Origin: Stenotrophomonas beteli
GTDB taxonomy: Bacteria; Pseudomonadota; Gammaproteobacteria; Xanthomonadales; Xanthomonadaceae
Direction of reading: 5' to 3'
DNA length: 64,000 nt
NCBI RefSeq assembly: GCF_001431665.1
Contig: NZ_LLXV01000015.1
Coordinates: 1-64,000, forward strand
Position 1 is the stretch's first letter, and each line of letters begins with the position of its first letter. This document shows positions 28,596-36,900 of the stretch, piece by piece. Under the pieces are notes generated by a model, which saw only the letters and a program-made list of their open reading frames with translations, did not search any database and had not been told where the DNA came from. A program made the position numbers and the translations under genes.

Positions 28596-29783
28596 ACAGG
28601 CGCTGGCCTGCCGGAGCAGACCACACTGGCACGTGGCATGGAGCTGACGCCGTTGAGCGATCAATGGCTGCAGTCGATGGGCGGCATGCAGGCGTTGTTC
28701 GGTGACCTGACCCAGCCGGGTACGGCCGGCGAGGTCAGCGTACAGATCGTGCGGTCCTCGGGTACGGCATTGCATGCGCTGGAGAAGACGGGGTGCAGGG
28801 AATTCGGCCTGAACCTGGATGATGCCAGTTGCCTGCAGCCGTACTGGGAGCGCAACCAGCCGATGCACTCCGTCCTCGATGCGATGGTCAACTGCATCGC
28901 CTCGGCACGTGCATTTGTCTACCTCGAGACCCAGTTCCTGATTTCGGACTGTGGCTGGTCCGACGCCGAGGCCGGCAGGACAGTGGAGACGGCGATCAAG
29001 GGCGGCGAGCGGTGGCCCATGACCGAAGCGGAGAAGAAGAAAGTCGGCTACGTCGACAAGGGCGTGGCCATGAGTGGGTCCATCGGCAAAACCGGCGTCG
29101 TGCAGGACCTGGTGAAGCGCAAGCAGGGCGTGAAGTCGGCCGCCAGCAACCCGCTGGTGGCGGCCATCGCCGCGCGCATCCGCCGCGCCATCGTGGCCGG
29201 GCAGGGCTTCCATGTGTACATCACCTTGCCCGTGCATCCAGAAGGCAGCCTGTTCGACGGTGCCGTGCTGAAGCAGCAGTACTGGGTGCAGCAGACCCTG
29301 CTGCGCGGCGACCGCAGCCTGATCCGTAGCATCTGCCGTTCACTGATCGCGCGCGACAAGGATATCCGCGAGGCGAGCGTGGAAGAGGCCGACCTGCAGG
29401 CAGAGGTGAAGGCAGGGCGCTGGAAGGAATACCTGTCGGTAATGAACCTGAGAAGCTATGGGGTCCTGGCCGACATCAACCATAAGAACCACTACGCACC
29501 GCATACGATCGGCGCCGACCAGGCCACCCCCTTGTACGTGGTGACCGAGCAGTGTTACGTACACTCCAAGCTGCTGATCGTGGACGACGCCGTGGCCATC
29601 ATTGGAAGTGCGAACTGCAACGACCGCAGCCTGCTGGGCACGGGTGACACCGAGATCGCCGCAGTGATCGTGGATGGTGCGGCCAAGTCGATCGACCTGG
29701 GCAATGGCTTGCAGGTGATAACCCGGAATTTTGCGCGGGATCTGCGGATGAAGCTCTGGAGGAAGTTCCTGGGGGAGGAGATT
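28596..29783 (+). repeat. Long direct repeat R1, copy 2
   Basis: Second copy of the 1188-bp effector core at 25241-26428. Amino-acid changes relative to copy 1 are few (for example an Arg to Trp, a Pro to Ser, a Met to Ile), and the downstream boundary is sharp. Confidence 0.95.
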
Positions 29784-30323
29784 GAGGATGTCCCTGGAAA
29801 GCTGCAAGGGTATACCGCCGTTGAGGGCAACCCGAATCATCCTCCTTTCCGGAAAAAGTCGTCGCTTGTAGACGTTGGAAAGCCTGCGTCTGGGGCAACT
29901 TGGAAGAAGGTGCAAGAGATCGCTGAGTTCAATGCTTCGCTATATCAGCGTGTGTTTCCCAATGTGCCGCGAGACGCAATGAGTCGCTACGATGCAGTTT
30001 TCAGTGGCTTTCCGTCGGTAGGTTTGGTCGACGATGGAAGCAAGGTGGGCCGGATGCTCTATGCGCAGCCCTCAGATCCTTCGCCAGAGTTCATGCGTGA
30101 AGTGAGTGAAGTCGCCAACGCACGTACGTTGAAGGTAGGGCGTCACAATGTGGAGAAGGTGATGTCACTGCTGGGTCCCAGCAACTTGGAGGGCGGTTTG
30201 AAGGGATTCTGGGTGGCAATGCCTTTGATGTGGGGACATGGTATGGACGATCCGGCGGCTCTGATGCCAGCGGAGATCACGCGAACGTGCTTGTTCCAGC
30301 GGGTCCAGCATCGGATACGCTGA
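28596..30323 (+). pseudogene. N-terminally truncated second phospholipase D effector cassette
   Basis: The frame opens at the R1 boundary 26 bp after the first immunity gene and corresponds to residues 512 to the end of the full effector. The N-terminal half with the first HKD motif is absent; the second motif HSKLLIVDD and GSANCNDRS remain. The first in-frame ATG (28639, MELTPLSD) has no ribosome-binding site, so it may not be translated. The unique tail after 29783 is homologous but diverged (NVPRDAMSRYDAVFSGFPSV against NVPRDSFPRYDSVFHGFPSA). The present stop at 30321 follows an apparent one-base deletion near 30279; the shifted frame would continue to TGA at 30365, overlapping the next ATG. 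It could be a silent reservoir cassette. Confidence 0.85.
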
Positions 30324-30363
30324 TGGCAAGTCGCCAAGACGGTAACGACGAAGGGCATCAGGC

Positions 30364-31977
30364 ATGAAAGTTGGATGGATATCAGCAACATTACTTGTAG
30401 TCGGCACGCTCGCCGTCAGCGCAACTGTTCGCGCTGCTTGTAACGATGCTGAAGCTCCTTTGGTGGCGCCTGCAGCCGGAATGGAAATGCGGCTATCGCC
30501 ATCAAGCGCAGGAAGGGTCACTTACCGGCTTCCAAGGATCACCGAGAGCAGGAAAGTGAGTCTTCCGGAAATTGTGCCGGAAGCTTCTCTGGTCCATAAC
30601 AGAGGTTTCGATCGGGATGGTGGGCAGATCATCTATCTTGAATCGGATGGTAAGGGCGGGAAGCGTGTCTGCCGGGTTGAGAACTGGGCAGAAAGATCGG
30701 TAGCAGATGCAGGTGCGTCCTCTCCAGCGGGGAAGGAGTTGCCACCAGAAAACCCTGTTCTGAAGAAGGTTTTTCCCTACTTCTACCTCGATGAAGTCCG
30801 TGCATATTCCTACGATTCAGCGGGTCGGCTGGGGGAAGTCCGGTTGTCCCGACCGATGTTTCATGGCGGGCGGGAGGAAAGTGTCCGGGACTTCTATCGA
30901 ATGAATGTTGCAGAGGCCTGTGTTCAGTATGACAACGCTGGTCGCGTGATCATGGTTTCTGGGTCGCCGGGGGCGGAGGCGTCATTGAAGTCCGGTTTCC
31001 AATGCTCAGATCTCAGCATGGAAGCGGTGCCATCTCAGGTCACAGCGTACTCCTACTATCCAGATGATCGCGTTGAAGTCATGGATATACGCAAGCCGGA
31101 TTTAACTTCTGCGCAGAAGAGCGGGCCGCTCGCTCTGCCTGTGGGCGGCGACGAGCACAATGGCGCTTGGTCTGGGCAGGGGGTGGTCTACTTGAAGGAC
31201 GGCGGCGCTGATCAGATTCTTCGTGAAGTTCACTTCGACTCGAACGAGAAGCATGGATTGGTTCGCTTGAAGAGCTATTCGGCAACCATCGCTCCCTTCG
31301 ACATGTCACCGGTTTTTTCGCAGAGAGCCTCCAGGCAGGGCGAGGTGCTTCGCTACACGTTTCCCGCCGAGGCTGTACCTTTGAGTGCTGCAGGTGCGCA
31401 GTTCAGCGGCATTGGTGGCTACACACGTGTGCGCAGTTATCAGCATCGCTCAGGGAGCGAGATCTATGAGATCTTTGCTCCCGGCGCGAAGCACCCGCGC
31501 GAACGCCAGTGGCGCACGCTGGATCTGAATCGTCAGGAAAACTACGACGCAAATGGCAAGCTCACGCGGGTGATCCTGTCCGGTCCGGTATCCGATGGCG
31601 ACGGCTATACCGAGAACCTGCGCGCCTACGCCGAGAAGGGCGTCTTGAAGCTCACGCCGCTCACCAGCGGTTACAGCTCTTACCGCGTGTATGACTACGA
31701 CGCTGTCGGCAAAGAGACCCTGTCGTTCGTATGCTGGCGCTACGAAGTCTCGACCAACAAGCCCTACGCCCATTTCCCCTGGTGGGAGCCCGATCCCCGT
31801 CCCAAGCGCAGCCGTGAAGCCGAACTGCAGTACGGCAGGACGCAGGTGGGCACGCGGTGTGGCACACCAGACGGGAAAATGGTCGTGGAAGGTATGGGTC
31901 CGGTGAAGAAGCTGATGGAAACCAAATACGGCTTCGGTACCACGAAGCTTGGGTTCCCAGGTGAAGAGAAGGATTGA
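30364..31977 (+). CDS. Putative periplasmic immunity protein (copy 2)
   Basis: A 537-residue paralogue of the protein encoded at 27013. It has its own signal peptide (WISATLLVVGTLAVSATVRA), so it is probably periplasmic. The N-terminal two thirds share architecture and YD-like motifs (YSYDSAGRLGEVR, YDNAGRVIMV) with copy 1 but differ widely in sequence; from PGAKHPRERQW on they are almost identical (R2'). It begins 41 bp after the current stop of the truncated effector, but would overlap the ancestral stop as ATGA. It may protect against the effector variant that carried the second tail even though that effector is truncated here; this is inferred from context. Confidence 0.72.
   Translation: MKVGWISATLLVVGTLAVSATVRAACNDAEAPLVAPAAGMEMRLSPSSAGRVTYRLPRITESRKVSLPEIVPEASLVHNRGFDRDGGQIIYLESDGKGGKRVCRVENWAERSVADAGASSPAGKELPPENPVLKKVFPYFYLDEVRAYSYDSAGRLGEVRLSRPMFHGGREESVRDFYRMNVAEACVQYDNAGRVIMVSGSPGAEASLKSGFQCSDLSMEAVPSQVTAYSYYPDDRVEVMDIRKPDLTSAQKSGPLALPVGGDEHNGAWSGQGVVYLKDGGADQILREVHFDSNEKHGLVRLKSYSATIAPFDMSPVFSQRASRQGEVLRYTFPAEAVPLSAAGAQFSGIGGYTRVRSYQHRSGSEIYEIFAPGAKHPRERQWRTLDLNRQENYDANGKLTRVILSGPVSDGDGYTENLRAYAEKGVLKLTPLTSGYSSYRVYDYDAVGKETLSFVCWRYEVSTNKPYAHFPWWEPDPRPKRSREAELQYGRTQVGTRCGTPDGKMVVEGMGPVKKLMETKYGFGTTKLGFPGEEKD
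31480..31924 (+). repeat. Direct repeat R2, copy 2
   Basis: Second copy of the 445-bp immunity 3' segment at 28081-28525. After its end the two genes diverge mildly, and copy 2 encodes a slightly longer tail (FPGEEKD). Confidence 0.93.
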
Positions 31978-32058
31978 CCGGCCCCTGTCGCTGTGCGGTC
32001 CCTCCTGCCGCCGGCGCACGTTCCACTGCCAGGCGAGCAATCCGGCCATCCCCTGCCG

Positions 32059-32165
32059 CTTTTCCACACCGGCTGTGGAATGATGCCGAATCAACCTGTG
32101 GATAGGTGGACCAGACCCTGACGGCACAAGACCTGTCACGGCGTGGTGAAAAAACCGCCAGGGCG
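32059..32165. repeat. Spaced palindromic element, copy B (right border of T6SS island)
   Basis: Lies in the 253-bp gap between the second immunity gene and the HlyD gene. It contains TTTTCCACACCGG with the TCCACA/TGTGGA palindrome (32063-32079), AACCTGTGGATAG at 32093 and GTGGTGAAAAAA at 32143. The distances between these blocks (33 and 50 bp) are the same as in copy A at 20201-20310, in the same orientation. The sequence between blocks is only partly conserved, so the copies are old or under selection for the blocks alone. Confidence 0.6.
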
Positions 32166-32230
32166 GATCGGCATCATCGCGGGTGCACGGGGCCGATGGC
32201 ACCGTAGCGCCGTCGCTGGAGGGGATGGTC

Positions 32231-33181
32231 ATGGGCAACGGCATGCGTGGGTTCGGACTGGTGGGCCTGGCCCTGTTGGCAGGCTGCGGCCAGGCGCCAC
32301 CGACCGCGCTGGGAACGCTGGAATGGGACCGGATCACCGTGCCGGCCCCGGCGGCCGAAGTGATTGCAGCGGTGGAGGTGCGCGAAGGCCAGCAGGTCAA
32401 CGCCGGCACCGTGCTGATGCAGCTGGACCCGGCCCGGGGCGATGCACAGTTCGCCGCCGCACAGGCCGACACCGCGCGTGCGCAGGCGCAGTTGGAGGAA
32501 CTGAAGATCGGTCCGCGCCAGGAGCAGATCGCGCAGGCCCGGGCGCAGCTGACCGCATTGCGCGCGCAGGCCGTCGAGGCCAGTGCGTACTACCGACGCG
32601 TACAGCCACTGGCGCGCCAGCGCCTGATCGCGGCCGCCGAGCTGGACCGTGCGCGGGCCGCCGCCGGCAACGCTGAGGCCAGCGTGCGTGCCGCCGAACA
32701 GGCCTGGTTGCAGTTGGTGCACGGCAACCGCGCGCAGGATATCGCCCAGGGCCAGGCGGCCGCCGATGCTGCGCAGGCACAGCAGGTGGTGCAGGCCGTG
32801 AACCTGCAGAAGCTGCAGTTGCGCGCGCCCCGCGACGGGGTGGTCGATGCCTTGCCCTACCGGCAAGGCGACCAGGCCCCGGTGGGCGCCCCGCTGGCGG
32901 TAATGCTGGTCGGCGAGCGTCCCTATGCACGCGTCTATCTGCCGCAGCCATTGCGCCTGCAGGTCAAGGTCGGGCAGGCCGCGCAGGTGCATCTGGAAGG
33001 GCGGGGCGCGGCACTGAAGGGGCATGTGCGTTCGATCCGCAGCGAGCCGTCGTTCACCCCCTACTACGCGCTGACCGGCGATGACGTCGCGCGCCTGAGC
33101 TACCTGGCCGAGATCGAGGTGGATGAGACCGCCGACATGCAGAAGCTCCCGGCGGGGCTGCCGGTGCGGGTGAGCTTCTGA
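32231..33181 (+). CDS. HlyD-family membrane fusion lipoprotein of an ABC exporter
   Basis: A 316-residue periplasmic adaptor. The N-terminus is a lipoprotein signal (GLVGLALLAGC). It is followed by a biotinyl-lipoyl-like half (VREGQQVNAGTVLMQLDPA), a long alpha-helical hairpin rich in Ala, Gln and Arg (about 75-200), the second lipoyl half (LRAPRDGVVDALPYRQGDQ) and a beta-barrel domain. GGAGGGG sits six bases before the ATG at 32231; in-frame starts at 32183 and 32225 are less well placed. It ends 20 bp before the ABC ATPase start codon, and resembles YbhG/YhiI adaptors of ABC-2 exporters. The substrate is unknown. Confidence 0.87.
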   Translation: MGNGMRGFGLVGLALLAGCGQAPPTALGTLEWDRITVPAPAAEVIAAVEVREGQQVNAGTVLMQLDPARGDAQFAAAQADTARAQAQLEELKIGPRQEQIAQARAQLTALRAQAVEASAYYRRVQPLARQRLIAAAELDRARAAAGNAEASVRAAEQAWLQLVHGNRAQDIAQGQAAADAAQAQQVVQAVNLQKLQLRAPRDGVVDALPYRQGDQAPVGAPLAVMLVGERPYARVYLPQPLRLQVKVGQAAQVHLEGRGAALKGHVRSIRSEPSFTPYYALTGDDVARLSYLAEIEVDETADMQKLPAGLPVRVSF

Positions 33182-33201
33182 ACACCGGCGACGACATCGC
33201 G

Positions 33202-34125
33202 GTGCATGCACAAGGCCTGACGCGCCGCTTTGGCGATCTGCTGGCCGTGGACAACGTCGACCTGACGGTACCGCGTGGCCAGGTCTACGGTTTTCTGGGG
33301 CCCAACGGCTCGGGCAAGTCGACCACGATCCGCATGCTATGCGGCCTGCTGGAGCCGAGTGCCGGGCAGATCGAGGTGCTGGGCCTGTCGGTGCCGGAGC
33401 AGGCCGAGGCGCTGCGCCGCCGCATCGGCTACATGACCCAGCGCTTTTCGCTGTACGAAGACCTGTCGGTGCGCGAGAACCTGGAGTTCCTTGCCGCCAT
33501 CCAGGACCTGCCGCGTGCGCAGGCCCGGCAGCGCGTCGATGTGCTGCTGCAGCAGTATCGCCTGCAGGATCGCCAGCCACAGTTGGCCGGTACGCTCAGC
33601 GGCGGGCAGAAGCAGCGCCTGGCCCTGGCCGGTGCCGTGGTGCACGCGCCCGAGCTGCTGTTCCTGGACGAGCCGACCAGTGCGGTCGATCCGGAGTCGC
33701 GCCGCGATTTCTGGGAGGCGCTGTTCGAACTGGCCGATGCCGGCACCACGGTGCTGGTCTCGACCCACTACATGGACGAGGCCGAGCGCTGCCACCGGCT
33801 GGCGATCCTGGATCGCGGCGCGCTGGTGGCCGATGGCACGCCGGCTGAACTGTGCACGCGGTTGCAGGGACGCACGCTGCAGGTCACGTCCTCGCAGCCA
33901 CGCCAGGCCAGTCGGGCGCTGGCCGAACTGCCCGGCGTGCTGAGCGTGGCGCAGATCGGCACGCAGCTGCGTGTGCTGTGCAGTGAACATGCCGCCGACC
34001 TGACCGCATTGCAGCGCGCCTTGGCCAGTGCCGATCCGCGGGCGCGCATCGCAGCGGTGGCGCCGAACCTGGAAGACGTTTTCGTCGCCGCTACCCGTGG
34101 CCGCGGCCGGGAGCCGGCCGCATGA
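33202..34125 (+). CDS. ABC exporter ATP-binding protein
   Basis: A 307-residue ABC ATPase with a single nucleotide-binding domain: Walker A GPNGSGKSTT, Q-loop YMTQRFSLYEDL, signature LSGGQKQRLALAGAV, Walker B LLFLDEPTSAVDP and switch His in STHYMDEAERC. The start is a GTG (33202); no in-frame ATG exists near the N-terminus. The stop overlaps the permease ATG by four bases. It resembles YbhF-type ATPases, but those often carry two domains. Confidence 0.9.
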   Translation: MHAQGLTRRFGDLLAVDNVDLTVPRGQVYGFLGPNGSGKSTTIRMLCGLLEPSAGQIEVLGLSVPEQAEALRRRIGYMTQRFSLYEDLSVRENLEFLAAIQDLPRAQARQRVDVLLQQYRLQDRQPQLAGTLSGGQKQRLALAGAVVHAPELLFLDEPTSAVDPESRRDFWEALFELADAGTTVLVSTHYMDEAERCHRLAILDRGALVADGTPAELCTRLQGRTLQVTSSQPRQASRALAELPGVLSVAQIGTQLRVLCSEHAADLTALQRALASADPRARIAAVAPNLEDVFVAATRGRGREPAA

Positions 34126-35234
34126 ACCTGCGCCGGCTGTGGGCGATCATGCTCAAGGAGTTGCGCCAGCTGCGCCGTGACCGCATCACGCTGGCGATGA
34201 TCGTCGGCATTCCGGTGATGCAGCTGCTGCTGTTCGGTTATGCGATCAATCTCAACCTGCGCCACCTGGATGCGGGGATTGCCGACCAGGCCAACAGCGC
34301 AGCCTCACGCGCGCTGGTGCAGGACATGGTCGCCACCGGTGTGATCACCCCACGCAGCGAAGCCTACAGTCCGGACCAGCTGATGCAGGCGCTGCGCCGC
34401 GGCGAGATCAGCGTCGGCATCGTGGTGCCGGCAGATTTCGAGCGTCGCCGTTTTGATGGGCGTGATGCGGTACAGGTGCTGGTCGATGGCAGCGACACCG
34501 TGGTGCAGAGCGCGGCGATCCAGCTGGCGCAGGTGCCGCTCGACACGCGCCCGACCAGCAATACACGGCCGCTGCGTGAAGGCAGCATCGCCAGTGGCCA
34601 GATCAGCGTGACCAGCTTCTACAACCCGCAGCGGCGCTCAGCGGTGAACATCGTGCCGGGGCTGATCGGGGTGATCCTGACCATGACCCTGGTGATGTTC
34701 ACGGCGGTAGCGGTAGTGCGCGAACGCGAGCGCGGCAACATGGAACTGCTGATTGCCACGCCGGTCTCGCGCAGCGAACTGATGGTGGGCAAGGTGCTGC
34801 CCTATGCAGCCATTGGCCTGCTGCAGACCACGCTGGTGCTGGTCCTGGGCACCTGGCTGTTCCAGGTGCCGATCCGCGGCAGCCTGCTGGACATCTACCT
34901 GGCCGCAGTGCTGCTGGTGCTGGCCAACCTGGCGCTGGGCCTGTTGATCTCCACGCGCGCGCGCTCGCAGTTCCAGGCGATGCAGATGACGCTGTTCCTG
35001 TTCCTGCCGTCGATCCTGCTGTCCGGCTTCATGTTCCCGTTCGCCGGCATGCCACGGCCGGTGCAGTGGCTGGCCGAAGTGCTGCCGCTGACCCACTTCC
35101 TGCGCCTGGTGCGCGGCATCATGCTGCGCGGTGCTTCGCTGTGGGAGCTGTGGCACGACGCGCTGGCGCTGCTGGCCTTCATCGTGGTGATGATGACCCT
35201 GGCGATCCTGCGTTTCCGCAAGCGCCTGGACTGA
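34122..35234 (+). CDS. ABC-2 type exporter permease (YhhJ/YbhS-like)
   Basis: A 370-residue permease with one N-terminal membrane segment (MIVGIPVMQLLLFGYAINL), a large extracytoplasmic domain of about 130 residues and five C-terminal membrane segments, the usual ABC2_membrane_3 layout. RERERGNMELLIATPVSRSEL is the conserved cytosolic coupling loop. With the adaptor and ATPase it forms a three-gene exporter, probably for a drug-like or lipophilic compound. Only one permease is present, so it should act as a homodimer. Confidence 0.9.
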   Translation: MNLRRLWAIMLKELRQLRRDRITLAMIVGIPVMQLLLFGYAINLNLRHLDAGIADQANSAASRALVQDMVATGVITPRSEAYSPDQLMQALRRGEISVGIVVPADFERRRFDGRDAVQVLVDGSDTVVQSAAIQLAQVPLDTRPTSNTRPLREGSIASGQISVTSFYNPQRRSAVNIVPGLIGVILTMTLVMFTAVAVVRERERGNMELLIATPVSRSELMVGKVLPYAAIGLLQTTLVLVLGTWLFQVPIRGSLLDIYLAAVLLVLANLALGLLISTRARSQFQAMQMTLFLFLPSILLSGFMFPFAGMPRPVQWLAEVLPLTHFLRLVRGIMLRGASLWELWHDALALLAFIVVMMTLAILRFRKRLD

Positions 35235-35276
35235 AGAGGGTCGGGGTCGGATCCCCGCAGGGGCTCCGACCCTCTT
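35234..35276. terminator. Bidirectional hairpin between convergent exporter and miaB genes
   Basis: An 11-bp stem (AAGAGGGTCGG with CCGACCCTCTT) encloses an inner GGGTCGGATCCCC..GGGGCTCCGACC repeat. The A-rich start and T-rich end allow termination from both sides. Its inner core is shared with the hairpin at 55519-55547. Confidence 0.65.
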
Positions 35277-35291
35277 TACCGACCCGGAGAC

Positions 35292-36710
35292 TTACTCCGC
35301 CACCACGCGCGCGCGCAGCGAGTTGGTCAGCGCTTCGGTAATGACCACATCCACGAACTGGCCGATCAGGCGCGCCGGCGCCGGGAAGTTCACCGACCGC
35401 ATGTTCTCGGTCTTGCCGGTCAGCTCGTTCGGGTTCTTGCGCGAAGGACCTTCCACCAGCACGGTCTGCACGGTACCAACCATCTTCTCGGAAATGCCGG
35501 CGGCGTGCGCATTGATCCGTTCCTGCAGGCGCGACAGGCGCGCGTGCTTCTCGGCATCGCTGATCGTGTCCTCCAGGTCGGCCGCCGGGGTGCCCGGGCG
35601 GCGCGAATAGATGAAGGAGAAACTGTGGTCGAAGCCGATGTCCTCGATCAGCTTCATGGTTTTCTCGAAATCGGCATCGGTTTCGCCGGGGAAGCCGACG
35701 ATGAAGTCCGAGCTGATCGAGATGTCCGGGCGCACGGCACGCAGCTTGCGGATCTTCGACTTGAATTCCAGCGCGGTGTAGCCGCGCTTCATCGCCGACA
35801 GTATGCGGTCGCTGCCGGCCTGCACCGGCAGGTGCAGGAAGTTGGCCAGCTGCGGCACGTCGCGGAACGCGTCGATCAGCGAATCGCTGAACTCCAGCGG
35901 ATGCGAGGTGGTGAAACGGATGCGGCCGACGCCGTCGATCTCGGCGATGGTGCGGATCAGCAGGCCGAGGTCGGCGAACTCACCGTCGCCATAGGGGCCG
36001 CGATAGGCATTGACGTTCTGGCCGAGCAGGTTGATCTCGCGCACGCCCTGCGCGGCCAGCTGGGCCACTTCCACCACCACATCCTCGAACGGGCGGCTGA
36101 CCTCGGTGCCGCGGGTGTAGGGCACCACGCAGAACGAGCAGTACTTGGAACAGCCTTCCATGATCGACACGAACGCCGAGGCGCCTTCGGCGCGCGGCTC
36201 CGGCAGGCGGTCGAACTTCTCGATCTCGGGGAAGCTGATGTCCACCTGCGGGCGCTTCTGCTCGCGGCGGGCGCGGATCAGTTCCGGCAGCCGGTGCAGG
36301 GTCTGCGGGCCGAACACCAGGTCCACGAACGGCGCACGCTTGATGATCGCCTCGCCTTCCTGCGAGGCGACGCAGCCGCCGACGCCGATGATGACCTCGC
36401 GGCCCTTGTTCTTCAGGCCCTTCCACACGCCCAGCTGGCTGAACACCTTTTCCTGCGCCTTTTCGCGGATGGAGCAGGTGTTGACCAGGATGACGTCGGC
36501 GTCGTCCGGGCTGTCGGTCAGTTCCAGGCCATCGCTGGCGGCAAGCACGTCGGCCATCTTGGCCGAGTCGTACTCGTTCATCTGGCAACCGTGGGTCTTG
36601 ATGTACAGCTTGCCTTTCACCTGGTCGGGCTTGCGCGGACCGGCGGGCAGGGCAACGAGCGGGGTACCGCCCGGCGTGGCGGGCGGAAAGACGTCTGGCG
36701 TCCCGGTCAT
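35292..36710 (-). CDS. miaB: tRNA-2-methylthio-N6-dimethylallyladenosine synthase
   Basis: A 472-residue radical-SAM methylthiotransferase that adds a methylthio group to i6A37 of tRNAs. The N-terminal UPF0004 domain has the three iron-sulfur Cys residues ([23 protein letters not shown] and [11 protein letters not shown]). The radical-SAM motif is [15 protein letters not shown], and a TRAM RNA-binding domain closes the protein (about 400-470). The N-terminal 30 residues before [10 protein letters not shown] are longer and Pro-rich compared with most MiaB proteins, so the start could lie further in. Confidence 0.95.
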   Translation of the reverse strand: MTGTPDVFPPATPGGTPLVALPAGPRKPDQVKGKLYIKTHGCQMNEYDSAKMADVLAASDGLELTDSPDDADVILVNTCSIREKAQEKVFSQLGVWKGLKNKGREVIIGVGGCVASQEGEAIIKRAPFVDLVFGPQTLHRLPELIRARREQKRPQVDISFPEIEKFDRLPEPRAEGASAFVSIMEGCSKYCSFCVVPYTRGTEVSRPFEDVVVEVAQLAAQGVREINLLGQNVNAYRGPYGDGEFADLGLLIRTIAEIDGVGRIRFTTSHPLEFSDSLIDAFRDVPQLANFLHLPVQAGSDRILSAMKRGYTALEFKSKIRKLRAVRPDISISSDFIVGFPGETDADFEKTMKLIEDIGFDHSFSFIYSRRPGTPAADLEDTISDAEKHARLSRLQERINAHAAGISEKMVGTVQTVLVEGPSRKNPNELTGKTENMRSVNFPAPARLIGQFVDVVITEALTNSLRARVVAE

Positions 36711-36782
36711 GGCGCTTAATCCATTCGGGTGGCGGGAAAGCCGGCAATTCTACCCGCATCCCGTGCCACCCGCCGCGCCCGT

Positions 36783-36893
36783 GTAGCGCCGGGCCCACGC
36801 CCGGCTGCTTTCCCCGCGTGCCAAGGGGCCGCCAGGCATCGCCTGGCTCTACTGAAACCAGCCGAGCGTGGGCTCGGCTCTACAAACCGATCG
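36783..36893. repeat. Cluster of three SMAG-type REP palindromes
   Basis: GTAGCGCCGGGCCCACGCCCGGC (36783 on), then the inverted units GCCAGGCATCGCCTGGCTCTAC (to 36852) and AGCCGAGCGTGGGCTCGGCTCTAC (to 36893). The first is in direct and the last two in inverted orientation, so the cluster can fold as separate hairpins or one long structure. It lies just downstream of the GST gene and upstream of miaB. Confidence 0.75.
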
Positions 36894-36900
36894 GCGCTCC

